Shown: positions 55,221 through 64,000, counted from the stretch's first letter. The stretch: DNA of 64,000 nt from JANRIG01 sp033765235 (GCA_033765235.1 JANRIG010000022.1:1-64000); one strand, 5' to 3'. The notes: generated by a model from the letters alone, not told the origin. Made by a program: numbers and translations.

Positions 55221-56126
55221 CTACTTATCACTGAGTATAAGTGGCATATTGCCTTTGCCCCCCATGATAATGATTTTGGTATTGGGCGAAGCTGCCAACT
55301 CTTTTTGTGCTTTTATCATTTCATATTGCAACTGCTTGTCAGACAATGATTTATTTATAATATTTTGATAATCTGATATACCTTGCGCTTCTACCCGCTT
55401 GCGCTCTGCCTCTTGCATTTCTTTTTGTAATATAAATTTCATTTTTTGTGATTCCTGCTCTGCATTTATTTTTGACTCTATGGTTTGCTTCACAGACTGT
55501 GGCAAGTTAATGTTGCGTATAAGCAATTGCTCAAGTATAATGCCTCTTGCCTTAAAGTCTTTTTCTATATCTTTAAATATACGTGCCTGAAATTCGTCGC
55601 GCTTGTCGGAGTATAAAGATACTGCATCATAAAACACAGCATTGTCCCTTATTTTGGTACGTGCCAGCGGACGCACTATCACACTTTTGTAATTTGAACC
55701 AATGGTTTTGACTATATTGGGTGCTCGGGCGGGTATCACACTATAGAGCACTGTGAGGTCTATGGCTACTTCCAGCCCATCGGCTGAGAGCACTCGTATG
55801 GCATCATCGCCACTTTGGTCTCCTTCGTCGTGTACTGATGACATGGTGTAGTTTTGCGTTTTCACATCAAACTCTTGCACAGTAATGAGTGGGTTCACAA
55901 AGTGTAGTCCATTTTCTAATACATCATTTTCTACCGTACCATAGAATATTTTTACTCCTACTTTGCCGGGGTCTATCACTACTATGGTGCTAAGTGTGAT
56001 GCCCAATATCATGAGCCCTGCCCCAATGCCAATACCCAACCTTCCAAAGCGATGGTAAAATTCAGAACTTTTGGATGAAGCCAACAAGGCAACTAATATG
56101 ATAAGTCCAATTACAAATAAATACAT
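55221..56126 (-). CDS. Prohibitin-like SPFH domain protein
   Basis: 301 residues. Two hydrophobic segments at the N-terminus (about 1-15 and 29-51) anchor it. The SPFH/Band 7 domain follows (VVIDPGKVGVKIFYGTVE, GLHFVNPLITVQEFDVKTQ), then a long coiled coil (about 195-285) rich in Glu, Gln and Lys. Prohibitin relatives assemble as membrane rings and regulate proteases such as FtsH (compare HflC). No hflK partner or protease gene is near, so it may form homo-oligomers. It stands alone between the tandem repeats and ftsZ. Confidence 0.88.
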   Translation of the reverse strand: MYLFVIGLIILVALLASSKSSEFYHRFGRLGIGIGAGLMILGITLSTIVVIDPGKVGVKIFYGTVENDVLENGLHFVNPLITVQEFDVKTQNYTMSSVHDEGDQSGDDAIRVLSADGLEVAIDLTVLYSVIPARAPNIVKTIGSNYKSVIVRPLARTKIRDNAVFYDAVSLYSDKRDEFQARIFKDIEKDFKARGIILEQLLIRNINLPQSVKQTIESKINAEQESQKMKFILQKEMQEAERKRVEAQGISDYQNIINKSLSDKQLQYEMIKAQKELAASPNTKIIIMGGKGNMPLILSDK

Positions 56127-56253
56127 ATAAATATCTTTTGGAGCAAATCTATATTAATTATTTACATATTTATTACAATTCTTACATTTTTGTTGGAAAT
56201 TAAAGTGTGCTATCCTGTAATATCAATAATTCAGCTTAAATCAAAAATTACTA

Positions 56254-57723
56254 TCAATCTACATTGTCGTGCAAAAACTTATTGTTGCCCAATATTTCAT
56301 TGTCTTCATTGAGGCTGAATTGTGATACTATTCTATCCGAAGAGTGGGGAGTATCCTCAAGTTTTACTTTATTCCTTATATATGACGGTATCTCATTCAT
56401 GTCTTTATATTCTTGAGGACTTAAGTGGTGAAAAGTAGTGCTGCCTGATAGTTTTGTAGCTCTGAATATGTAATTGTCGTTTTCTTTTATTTTCAACCCG
56501 CCGGTTTCTGTGTCTGTTAAATTGCTCTGCGGTATATTTTTTATATTATTTTTTTGTGCAAATAGTGGAGCTATTTCGTGTGTGTGATTATTGTCAAAGT
56601 CTATCACTACTTTTTCTGCATCGTTAGCTTTTGTAAATATACTATTGGCATTGTCCAGCACTACTTTAGGTGCGGCAGGGGCTTCTGATACAGGGTAAAT
56701 ATCATGTTTTTTATTGGATTCAAGGTCTATAACAGTTTTTACAGGATTTTTTGAGAAATCATTTTGCTCAAAACCTGTAGCTATCACCGTCACTTGCAAG
56801 CTTTCGCCCAGCTCAGGATCTACTCCTACGCCGGGTTTTATCATGGCATCGCGACCGGCAGCTTCCTGAAAATATTCATTTATCACTCCATACTCATCCA
56901 TGGTGAATGTGCTTTCGTCTCCGGCTATGATAGATACCAATATTTTTTTTGCGCCCGATATGTCAGTATTGTTTAGCAATGGTGAGTGTAGTGCAGCTTC
57001 GGCTGCCATGCGAGCGCGGTCTTTGCCGGCCATCACGGCTGAGCCCATTACAGCAGCCCCTGCATTGCGCATTACGGCATTCACGTCATTAAAGTCCACG
57101 TTTACTATCCCGGGCTTGGTTATTATTTCTGCTATGCTTTTGGCTGCTGTGGAGAGTATATTATCAGATTTTGCAAAGGCTTGTTTGAGTGATAGCGAGC
57201 CGTAGGTTTCGCGTATTTTGTCATTGAGTATTACCAATACTGTGTCACAATTTTCGCGCAACTCATTGATACCCAGCTCAGCGAGCTGTACTTTTTTCAT
57301 ACCTTCAAAGGTGAATGGTATGGTTACTATTCCTACAGTGAGTATATCCATCTCTTTAGATATTTTGGCAAGGATAGGAGCTGCACCTGTGCCTGTGCCT
57401 CCGCCCATACCGGCAGTGATAAATACCATTTTTGTATCTGTGAGGCATTCACGTATTTTTTCTTTGTCTTCCAGGGCAGCTTTTTTGCCCATTTCAGGAT
57501 TGCTGCCGGCCCCTAAACCTTCTGTACTGAGACTTCCAATTTGTAACTTATATGGTATAGGGCTTGATTTAAGTGCTTGCACATCTGTATTGCACACTAT
57601 AAATTCTACATCTTTGATGCCTTGTTGGTACATATAATTTACGGCATTGCCGCCACCGCCGCCTACACCTATCACTTTGATGATGTTTTTGTTCATTGAA
57701 GGTACTTCAAATGTATAGCTCAT
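56254..57723 (-). CDS. ftsZ: Cell division tubulin homologue FtsZ
   Basis: A 489-residue GTPase forming the division ring. The tubulin signature GGGTGTG lies at 107-113, with the other nucleotide loops (VGGGGGNAVNYM, NTDVQALKSS) intact and the core ending near residue 320. A disordered linker follows. The usual C-terminal peptide that binds FtsA is present as IPSYIRNKVKL (445-455), but 34 further residues follow it, mostly acidic, which is less common. Last gene of the murG-murC-ftsQ-ftsA-ftsZ run, 20 bp after ftsA. Confidence 0.98.
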   Translation of the reverse strand: MSYTFEVPSMNKNIIKVIGVGGGGGNAVNYMYQQGIKDVEFIVCNTDVQALKSSPIPYKLQIGSLSTEGLGAGSNPEMGKKAALEDKEKIRECLTDTKMVFITAGMGGGTGTGAAPILAKISKEMDILTVGIVTIPFTFEGMKKVQLAELGINELRENCDTVLVILNDKIRETYGSLSLKQAFAKSDNILSTAAKSIAEIITKPGIVNVDFNDVNAVMRNAGAAVMGSAVMAGKDRARMAAEAALHSPLLNNTDISGAKKILVSIIAGDESTFTMDEYGVINEYFQEAAGRDAMIKPGVGVDPELGESLQVTVIATGFEQNDFSKNPVKTVIDLESNKKHDIYPVSEAPAAPKVVLDNANSIFTKANDAEKVVIDFDNNHTHEIAPLFAQKNNIKNIPQSNLTDTETGGLKIKENDNYIFRATKLSGSTTFHHLSPQEYKDMNEIPSYIRNKVKLEDTPHSSDRIVSQFSLNEDNEILGNNKFLHDNVD

Positions 57724-57743
57724 ATCTTTGATGTATTAATATT

Positions 57744-59111
57744 TTATTGATAATCGTATTTATCATTATTGTCTTCTAAAAAGAAGTTTTTTATTTTTTC
57801 GTTAAGATTCTTTAGAAACATGGCATTATTGACATCGCCATCTTTGCCAATGGCTTTTTGTGACGCATCAATACCTGTTTTAGACTTACTTTTCAGCTCC
57901 TCGTATTTGTTGTCGCGCATGTCGTATGATTGAAAACCCGCCAATACCAATCCTATACAGGTAGAATATACCGGATTTTTAATATCTTCTATTTTGGACT
58001 TGCCGAGGTGCTCATGTGGTATGCCCAAGCGTGTGTCCATGGCAGTATTGTATTCAAATAGTTGTTTCACATATTTGAGCATGGCACCACCGCCCGTAAT
58101 GACTATGCCACCCGATAAATTTTTATAATAGCCTGATGTTTTAAGTTCAGCATAAGCCAGTTGTATGATTTCGTCCATGCGTGACTGTATGATTTGTGCC
58201 AATGTGCGAATGGATATCTCTTTGGGTTCTCGGCCTGCCAGTGTCTGTATGGCTATTACATGATTGGCGGGTGTCTCATTGGCCAAGGCGCATCCAAATT
58301 GTGTTTTTAGTTTTTCGGCCTGGTGATGCAGAAGTCCGCAACCTTGCTTTATGTCTTGTGTGATGATATTTCCTCCAAATGGAATTACGGCTGTGTGCCT
58401 TATGATATTGTCTTGGAAAATGGCTATATCTGTAGTGCCTCCACCTATATCTATCAGTGCTACACCGGCTTCTTTTTCCTCATTGGTAAGTACAGCCATG
58501 CTGGATGCTACAGGCTCCAGTATGAGCTGTTTGAGGTTAAATTCCTTTTTGCCCAATTCTGCCCCAGCTTTTTTTACACAGTGTTTTATATTGTTAATAG
58601 CGGAGGTTTGCGAGGTAATGATGTGAAACTCTGCTTCTAATCTGGCACCTACCATGCCTACAGGTTCATTGGTAGTCTGTTCATAATCTATAGTGTACAT
58701 TTGTGGCATTATGTGTATGATATTGCTGCCGGGTGGTATCACTATTTTGTTCATCTCTTCGGTGAGGCGGTACACATCTTGCACCGTTATTACCTCTTGA
58801 GGATTGGGTCTCATGATCATACCTTGGTGCTTGCTGCTGCGTATGTGCTGGCCAGCAATGCCAATATTGACCTCCCCTACATCAAGTCCTGTATTGTCTT
58901 CAAGTTGTTTTATGGCTTGTTTTATGGATTCTACTGTTTTATCTATATTGGTCACCATGCCCCGTGTCACACCGTCTGACACTGCTTTGCCCATGCCCAT
59001 TATTTCAAGTTTGCCATACTCATTGCGTTTGCCTGCTATAGCACATATTTTGGTAGTGCCTATATCTAGTCCTACTTCTATTTTATCATTGTCTTGTATA
59101 GGGGTGCTCAT
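57744..59111 (-). CDS. ftsA: Cell division protein FtsA
   Basis: A 455-residue actin-like protein that ties FtsZ to the inner membrane. The phosphate motif VGLDIGTTKICAIAG is at the N-terminus, with LIDIGGGTTDIAIF and VITGGGAML further on. The C-terminus carries an amphipathic helix, LKNLNEKIKNFFLED, the expected membrane-targeting sequence. The 1C domain (residues ~85-165) is present. It starts 6 bp after ftsQ and ends 20 bp before ftsZ. Confidence 0.97.
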   Translation of the reverse strand: MSTPIQDNDKIEVGLDIGTTKICAIAGKRNEYGKLEIMGMGKAVSDGVTRGMVTNIDKTVESIKQAIKQLEDNTGLDVGEVNIGIAGQHIRSSKHQGMIMRPNPQEVITVQDVYRLTEEMNKIVIPPGSNIIHIMPQMYTIDYEQTTNEPVGMVGARLEAEFHIITSQTSAINNIKHCVKKAGAELGKKEFNLKQLILEPVASSMAVLTNEEKEAGVALIDIGGGTTDIAIFQDNIIRHTAVIPFGGNIITQDIKQGCGLLHHQAEKLKTQFGCALANETPANHVIAIQTLAGREPKEISIRTLAQIIQSRMDEIIQLAYAELKTSGYYKNLSGGIVITGGGAMLKYVKQLFEYNTAMDTRLGIPHEHLGKSKIEDIKNPVYSTCIGLVLAGFQSYDMRDNKYEELKSKSKTGIDASQKAIGKDGDVNNAMFLKNLNEKIKNFFLEDNNDKYDYQ

Positions 59112-59117
59112 AATTTA

Positions 59118-59909
59118 TTATTCACAAATAATTTGTTTGTTAAATTTCAAGGTTACTCGGCTGAATGTATTCCAACCTTTTACAGGTACTATTTTTTCAT
59201 AAAATGTTTTCATCATCATAAGTTTGAGATATGTATTTGCGTCGGGCTTGCCAAATAATATGGTTTGTTTACCTATTTGAGGATAAATGGTGATTTCGCC
59301 GTGGGTGTCTATGTAGCACATGGTTATCATTTTATTGAGCATATCATCCTGCATGGCATACTTCAAAAAATTCATGTAAGGGGCACACAGCGTGTCAGTA
59401 GCCCACATATTTTTAGCAGTAAGTTTGTGTAAATAAGGTCCGGTAAATATGGGTAAGCGTGCGGTGTATCTGCTTGAAAGGGGCAGTATTTTGCCTTTGT
59501 CGCTCAAGTATCGTCCGTCGCCATTTGGGGTAGATATGCGGAGAATAGGCTTGCATTGTACTACTCGGGCTATCACATTGCCCCTAAGAGTCTTGCTTAT
59601 TATGGCTTTGTCTATCAGTTGGTTGGAGGTTACTTTTTGCTCCAATTTTTTCAGTATTATATATTTTTGTGGTTCGCCTACTATGTTGTCATGCCCTTGT
59701 GTAGTGATAAGCGCCTGTATATCTGTATCTTCCACAAAGTAGTTGTTCAGCTCATTTTCTATATTAATGGTTAAACTTTGGCATACTTTTTCAGATTGTT
59801 TTTTATCTACCCATGCTATTAATGATAAAATTACCACACACCAAAACAAGGCTGTGACTCCTGATTTGATTTCTGTTTTGGGCAATAATTTTATTTTTTT
59901 AATATTCAC
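59118..59909 (-). CDS. ftsQ: Cell division protein FtsQ
   Basis: A 263-residue bitopic protein: a short cytosolic end, one transmembrane helix (about 19-35, ALFWCVVILSLIAWVD), then a periplasmic POTRA-like domain and a beta domain. It has the divergent sequence normal for FtsQ in this phylum (DTDIQALITTQGHDNIVGE as POTRA). It links FtsB/FtsL to the division machine. Position between murC and ftsA supports the call more than sequence alone. It starts 34 bp after the murC stop. Confidence 0.88.
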   Translation of the reverse strand: MNIKKIKLLPKTEIKSGVTALFWCVVILSLIAWVDKKQSEKVCQSLTINIENELNNYFVEDTDIQALITTQGHDNIVGEPQKYIILKKLEQKVTSNQLIDKAIISKTLRGNVIARVVQCKPILRISTPNGDGRYLSDKGKILPLSSRYTARLPIFTGPYLHKLTAKNMWATDTLCAPYMNFLKYAMQDDMLNKMITMCYIDTHGEITIYPQIGKQTILFGKPDANTYLKLMMMKTFYEKIVPVKGWNTFSRVTLKFNKQIICE

Positions 59910-59943
59910 AATAGTAATTTATAAGTAATAATATTTTGTTTGG

Positions 59944-61326
59944 TTAAAAATATTTTTGTAATAACATGTTCTTTAACGGTGTCACCACGGTGTCTATGTC
60001 TCCGGCACCCACGGTGAGTATTACTTCTGCATGGTGGTTTGCAAAGTGTGTCACCACCTCATCTTTTTGCATGATACACTTTTTGGCTGAAGATATATTG
60101 TTCAGCAGCATTTGTGCACTCACTCCGGGTATGGGCAGCTCTCTGGCGGGGTAAATGGGGAGTAGTATCACCTCGTTTGCCAGGCTAAGGCTTTTTGAGA
60201 ATCCGTCGGCAAAGTCGCGGGTACGTGTATATAGGTGGGGTTGAAATACACAGGTGATAGTGGCAGTGGGGTATAGCATTTTTACAGCTGATAGCAATGC
60301 CTCTATTTCCGTCGGATGGTGGGCGTAGTCGTCAATGAACGTTATTCTGTCGCTTTTAATGATATATTCAAACCTGCGTTTTACTCCTTTATAGCTCTCA
60401 ATGCCTTGCTTTACCAAATGCGGGGCTATACCATATGCTAGCCCTACACTCATGGCTGCTATTGCATTGCTTACATTATGGATTCCGGGCACTACGAGCT
60501 GCACTTGTAATATATTGCAACTTTGAGATACATAATCGAATATAAAATTACCATTAACTATGCGGAGGTTATCCACATAGCAATCGGAGAGTTGTGTCGA
60601 ATACCTTAATGTGGATAAATATTGTGGTATTCTCAGGGTAAGGCTATGATTTATAAATAATTTACCATCATTTTTAATATTTGAGATAAAATCTTCAAAC
60701 GATTGAATAAGCTCACTGTGAGCACCATATATATCGAGGTGGTCTGCATCTGCAGAAGTGACTACAGCTATATCAGGATACAGCGCGAGAAATGAGCGGT
60801 CATACTCATCGGCTTCTACTATGCACACGGTATTGGTATCTTTTTTTTGTGAAATGAGTAGGTTGCTATTGTAGTTGGTCATGATGCCTCCTATGAATGC
60901 GTTGGGTTGCATACCTGCATTTTCAAATATATGTGCTATCATGCTTCCGGTAGTGGTTTTGCCGTGTGTGCCTGCCACAGCAATGGTATATTGATTTTTG
61001 CAAATTAGTCCCAATACCTTACTTCGTTTTACAATATTATAATTTTCTGTTTCAAAATATTTTCTTTCAATATTATCAAGGGGTATAGCAGGTGTGAGCA
61101 CTACCAATGTTTCATTTTTTTTATAAAAACTGGTAGGAATGCGCCCTACTTTGTCATCATAGTGTATATCTATGTTGAGCTTTTCGAGGTATTGGGTGAG
61201 CGGCGTTGAGGTTTTGTCATAGCCACCTACTTTAAATCCTTTGGCCTGAAACCATTGTGCCAAGGCCGACATACCTATGCCTCCGATTCCCAAAAAATAA
61301 ATATATTTATACTGATATAAATCCAA
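59944..61326 (-). CDS. murC: UDP-N-acetylmuramate--L-alanine ligase
   Basis: A 460-residue Mur ligase adding L-Ala to UDP-MurNAc. The N-terminal GIGGIGMSALA (13-23) binds UDP. The P-loop is GTHGKTTT (119-126). VEADEYDRSFL and the C-terminal DDYAHHPTEI and FQPHLYTRT motifs are all present and standard. It starts 3 bp after murG. Two perfect DnaA-box 9-mers lie within its coding sequence. Confidence 0.97.
   Translation of the reverse strand: MDLYQYKYIYFLGIGGIGMSALAQWFQAKGFKVGGYDKTSTPLTQYLEKLNIDIHYDDKVGRIPTSFYKKNETLVVLTPAIPLDNIERKYFETENYNIVKRSKVLGLICKNQYTIAVAGTHGKTTTGSMIAHIFENAGMQPNAFIGGIMTNYNSNLLISQKKDTNTVCIVEADEYDRSFLALYPDIAVVTSADADHLDIYGAHSELIQSFEDFISNIKNDGKLFINHSLTLRIPQYLSTLRYSTQLSDCYVDNLRIVNGNFIFDYVSQSCNILQVQLVVPGIHNVSNAIAAMSVGLAYGIAPHLVKQGIESYKGVKRRFEYIIKSDRITFIDDYAHHPTEIEALLSAVKMLYPTATITCVFQPHLYTRTRDFADGFSKSLSLANEVILLPIYPARELPIPGVSAQMLLNNISSAKKCIMQKDEVVTHFANHHAEVILTVGAGDIDTVVTPLKNMLLQKYF
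60569..60618. promoter_or_regulatory. Inverted pair of perfect DnaA boxes in murC
   Basis: TTATCCACA at 60569-60577 and its inverse TGTGGATAA at 60610-60618, 32 bp apart, lie inside the murC coding sequence. Both are also natural coding words (YVDN and YLST codons), so chance is a serious alternative. Confidence 0.3.
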
Positions 61327-61329
61327 AAT

Positions 61330-62445
61330 TTATTTTAGCATATTAACTATTTCATTAACAATATTTTGCGTAGCATTTGGCTTGGCCAGCGCATATATGT
61401 TTTCTTTCATGGCACTTCTCAATGTATCATTGTGCAGCAGACTTATGGCCTCGTCTGCCAGTACATGTTGTGCTTCAAAATCCTTTACCATCAAAGCTGC
61501 ATTTTTGCTTACCAAGGCCATAGCATTTTTGGTTTGATGGTCTTCTGACACATTGGGCGAGGGTACTAATATACATGCTTTTCCTGCAATACACAGTTCT
61601 GATATAGATAGTGCCCCGGCTCTTGATATGACCACATCTGCCATGCCGTATGCAAAATGCATTTCTTTTATAAAATCATACACCCTTATATTGCCAACAT
61701 GGCCTGCTTTTTGTACTACAATATTTTGTGCATCTGCAAAATAGTTTTTACCTGTTTGCCATATCAGTTGATATTGCTCTGATAATATCTTATCGAGTGA
61801 TTGGGCTATACTATCGTTAATGGTTTTGGCACCTAAGCTGCCACCCAGTACCAGTATGGTTTTTTTTTGAGCATCGAGCTTGAAGTGCAGTGCCGCAGGC
61901 ATTTTGAGAAGGGGAGCATCGGCTATATCACTACGCACCGGATTGCCGGTGAGCACCATTTTATGCTTAGGAAAAAACTCCTCCATACCCTCATAGGCTA
62001 CACATATTTTATCTACATTGTATGCCAATATTTTGTTTGTAATGCCTGCGTAGCTGTTTTGCTCTTGTATGAGCGTAGGTATTTTGAGCCATGTTGCAGC
62101 CCACAAAGTAGGGCCGCTGGCATATCCACCAACTCCAATTACAACATGTGGCTTAAAATCTGCTACTATTTTATATGCTTTGTACAGGCTTAGTATAAGC
62201 TTGACTGGGAAAAATATATTTTTTATGATGTTTTGCAGATTTATCTTCCTTTGTATCCCTGCTATGGGTAAGCCTATGATTTTGAACCCGTTTTGAGGCA
62301 CTTTTTCCATTTCCATTTTGCCTAATGCACCCACAAAAAGTATCTCACAATCTGCAAATTTGTGTTTTAACGTATTTGCAATAGCAATAGCAGGAAATAT
62401 ATGCCCACCGGTACCTCCACCTGAAATGATAAATTTATAGCTCAA
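61330..62445 (-). CDS. murG: Lipid II synthase MurG
   Basis: A 371-residue GT-B enzyme that adds GlcNAc to lipid I on the cytosolic face. The N-terminal G-loop is SGGGTGGHIFPAIA. The second G-loop region is LVLGGSLGAKTIND. The UDP-GlcNAc site ISRAGALSISELCIAGKACILVPSP is intact. It is the first gene of this run, while in most Bacteroidota ftsW and murD lie directly upstream. Here the upstream region is 307 bp without a gene and then a divergent M20 gene. Confidence 0.97.
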   Translation of the reverse strand: MSYKFIISGGGTGGHIFPAIAIANTLKHKFADCEILFVGALGKMEMEKVPQNGFKIIGLPIAGIQRKINLQNIIKNIFFPVKLILSLYKAYKIVADFKPHVVIGVGGYASGPTLWAATWLKIPTLIQEQNSYAGITNKILAYNVDKICVAYEGMEEFFPKHKMVLTGNPVRSDIADAPLLKMPAALHFKLDAQKKTILVLGGSLGAKTINDSIAQSLDKILSEQYQLIWQTGKNYFADAQNIVVQKAGHVGNIRVYDFIKEMHFAYGMADVVISRAGALSISELCIAGKACILVPSPNVSEDHQTKNAMALVSKNAALMVKDFEAQHVLADEAISLLHNDTLRSAMKENIYALAKPNATQNIVNEIVNMLK

Positions 62446-62752
62446 TTATTATAATTATGATGATAAAAGTATTACTATCATATGATAAGACATCCACATG
62501 ACGAGATAATATTGAAAAAAAACGGAATATATTATCTATTACTTAAACGGCACACGTCACAGACTTGTACCGTCAATGGTAAATATCCATTTTTATCTGT
62601 GGTTCTACATGCAATTCATAACATTTTATGCAGTATAAATTTCAATCTTCAATCAATCATACCACAATATTATTATGCCTTAGATATTAAAACATTGCAA
62701 GTTAGCACAAAACACCTACCTTTGCATATCATAATTTAGGAAATATTATATT
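62446..62752. other. 307-bp divergent intergenic region
   Basis: It lies between murG (minus) and the M20 gene (plus). It should carry the murG promoter, but I find no exact TAnnTTTG box for that strand. It does hold a good promoter for the plus-strand gene (62695-62724). A short ORF at 62482-62739 looks random. Confidence 0.5.
62695..62724 (+). promoter_or_regulatory. Bacteroidota promoter (TTG-N19-TACCTTTG)
   Basis: TTG at 62695-62697, then 19 bp, then TACCTTTG at 62717-62724. Both elements and the spacing fit the -33/-7 consensus of the phylum. The TTG start codon follows 28 bp later. Confidence 0.6.
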
Positions 62753-63823
62753 TTGGATAATACCATAGCTACCTTACAGGCAGATGCTGTAGAACTTCTC
62801 AAAAGGCTCATAGCCACTCCCTCATTCAGCAAAGAAGAAGACAAAACCGCGGATATTATACAGACGTTTTTGATAGACAGAGAGGTAATAATTAACCGAG
62901 AAATTAATAATATTTGGGCTCAAAACCTATACTTTGACCCTTCCAAACCTACCATATTGCTCAACTCGCACCATGATACCGTGAAGCCCAATACAGGCTA
63001 CACACTCAACCCCTTTCAGCCTATAGTGACCGATGGCAAGCTATATGGCCTGGGCAGCAACGATGCCGGTGGTGCATTAGTAGCACTCATCAGTACGTTT
63101 TTATATTTTTACAAAAATAATACCTTGAAATACAATATCATAATGGCTGCCACAGCTGAGGAGGAAATATCAGGTAGAAATGGAGTGGAGCTGATATATA
63201 AAAAGTTTTTACCATTGGATTTTGCTATAGTAGGGGAGCCTACCAATATGCAACTTGCCATAGCCGAAAAAGGATTGCTGGTGCTTGATTGCATAGCCCA
63301 CGGTGTATCCGGTCATGCAGCCAGAGAGGTAGGCGACAATGCCATATACAAAGCCATGAAAGACATAGAATGGATACGAAACTACCAATTCCCCAAAATA
63401 TCAGACCTGCTTGGACCTGTGAAAATGAGTGTCACAATCATAAACTCAGGTACACAGCAGCACAATGTGATACCCGATACCTGCACATTCACCATTGATA
63501 TACGTGTGACTGATGTATATAAAAATGAGGATATTGTAGATATTATTAAGCAACATGTATCATCAGAGGTAGTGCCTCGCTCTATCAGGCTCAAGCCCTC
63601 CAGCATAGATAAGGCACACCCCATTGTGCAAGCAGGAGTAGCCATGGGCAAGACTACATTTGCCTCACCCACCACCTCAGACCAGTCGCTCATGGATTGC
63701 CCATCGCTCAAGATAGGTCCCGGCGACTCTTCGCGCTCACACACAGCCGATGAATTCATATACATTGCAGAGGTACAAGATGCAATAGCAGATTATATAA
63801 CCATGCTCAAAAAAATAATATAA
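62753..63823 (+). CDS. M20 family metallo-amidohydrolase (ArgE-like)
   Basis: A 356-residue zinc peptidase-fold enzyme. Metal and catalytic residues: HHD (73-75), Asp104 in GSNDAGGAL, and EEE (136-138) in ATAEEEISG. The lid domain has SGHAAREVGDNAIYKA, which includes the dimerisation His. The closest known group is acetylornithine or succinyl-ornithine/citrulline deacylase of Bacteroidota arginine synthesis. No other arg gene is in the window, so the exact substrate is open. The TTG start at 62753 follows a good promoter. Confidence 0.87.
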   Translation: MDNTIATLQADAVELLKRLIATPSFSKEEDKTADIIQTFLIDREVIINREINNIWAQNLYFDPSKPTILLNSHHDTVKPNTGYTLNPFQPIVTDGKLYGLGSNDAGGALVALISTFLYFYKNNTLKYNIIMAATAEEEISGRNGVELIYKKFLPLDFAIVGEPTNMQLAIAEKGLLVLDCIAHGVSGHAAREVGDNAIYKAMKDIEWIRNYQFPKISDLLGPVKMSVTIINSGTQQHNVIPDTCTFTIDIRVTDVYKNEDIVDIIKQHVSSEVVPRSIRLKPSSIDKAHPIVQAGVAMGKTTFASPTTSDQSLMDCPSLKIGPGDSSRSHTADEFIYIAEVQDAIADYITMLKKII

Positions 63824-63870
63824 AATAATTATTATGTATAGGTTTTATTTGCATAATGTAATATAAAAAA

Positions 63871-64000
63871 ATGACTAAAATATTAAGTAAAGTATATTTT
63901 TTTTATGCTACAATAGTATTTTTGGTAGTATTTCTAATATTATACCCTTTTTTCTTTATCTCAGTACAGCATCGCAATTTATATATGTTGGGCCATTGGA
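63871..64000 (+). CDS. N-terminus of probable lysophospholipid acyltransferase (truncated by window)
   Basis: The reading frame from ATG 63871 runs off the end. The visible 43 residues begin MTKILSKVYFFYATIVFL and contain one long hydrophobic segment (about 9-32). This resembles the N-terminal membrane anchor of PlsC-type 1-acyl-glycerol-3-phosphate acyltransferases in Bacteroidota. The catalytic HxxxxD motif would lie outside, so the identification is tentative. Confidence 0.4.
   Translation, partial: MTKILSKVYFFYATIVFLVVFLILYPFFFISVQHRNLYMLGHW

Noticed and set aside
62482..62739. 85-codon plus-strand ORF upstream of the M20 gene
   Set aside because: It overlaps the promoter at 62695-62724, has random composition and no family resemblance.

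Overview
The window is AT-rich chromosomal DNA from a member of the Bacteroidota. A Chitinophagales- or Sphingobacteriales-like lineage is likely, but this is inference and I cannot place it more precisely. The evidence is the gene content: type IX secretion (T9SS) parts (PorP/SprF-like protein, PorZ, a type B C-terminal sorting domain), OmpA proteins fused to PD40 repeats, a fused MurF-Alr, ribosomal protein THX, a bacterial GGGP synthase and a CxxxY-type CcmE. Bacteroidota-type -7 boxes (TAnnTTTG) lie ahead of several genes and Shine-Dalgarno sites are mostly absent. GTG and TTG starts are common. I see no insertion sequence, prophage, CRISPR array or rRNA. There is one tRNA, Leu(GAG), which suits the frequent CTC codons.

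Layout. 0.3-8.3 kb: an operon of a giant T9SS type B adhesin, a PorP/SprF partner and a TPR/PD40/OmpA protein. 8.3-11.5 kb (minus): a beta-helix lipoprotein, a small winged-helix protein ending in a putative sliding-clamp-binding peptide, and fumC. 12-14.7 kb: an ABC-F ATPase and an SDR enzyme. 14.8-18 kb (minus): porZ and an isolated hisG. 18.1-21 kb: THX, polyphosphate glucokinase, a MORN-like repeat protein and glyA. 21-26.5 kb (minus): a phosphatase, an unrecognised protein, a coiled-coil membrane protein, then START protein, DsbD, AtpZ and bactofilin. 27-32.6 kb: an RluB-type pseudouridine synthase with a repetitive basic tail, PhoD-like phosphatase, methyltransferase, GT2, IscA-like protein and phosphoesterase. 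32.7-35.5 kb: a second PD40/OmpA protein with two LysM domains. 35.5-42.7 kb (minus): tRNA, prephenate dehydrogenase, GT39, ClpB and a secreted basic repeat protein with a small partner.

43-44.8 kb: CcmE, a holin-X-like protein, a small membrane protein and GGGP synthase, overlapping or tightly spaced. 45-47.2 kb: two lipoproteins, RecX and a PH-like membrane protein. 47.2-49.5 kb: the most accessory-looking part, with an AAA/DUF4143 ATPase behind a perfect 10-bp inverted repeat, facing a protein I recognise as Nmad3 (nucleotide-modification associated). 49.5-54.9 kb: MurF-Alr with an altered P-loop, a polytopic membrane protein, RimO and a small ORF. 54.9-55.2 kb: a non-coding stretch with a perfect DnaA-box 9-mer and two tandem repeats. 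55.2-62.4 kb (minus): an SPFH protein and the distal half of the division/cell-wall cluster in the order murG-murC-ftsQ-ftsA-ftsZ. 62.7-64 kb: an M20 amidohydrolase and the start of a probable acyltransferase.

Most of the window is housekeeping and cell-envelope biology. MurF-Alr, MurC, MurG and FtsQAZ serve peptidoglycan synthesis and division. The OmpA/LysM proteins bind peptidoglycan. PorZ and the PorP-like protein serve T9SS export and surface attachment. I do not see a complete, obviously new multi-gene system. The best leads are the secreted GD-repeat protein with its coupled partner, the winged-helix protein with a QISLF tail, the Nmad3/AAA neighbourhood, the MurF P-loop substitution and the 54.9-55.2 kb intergenic region.
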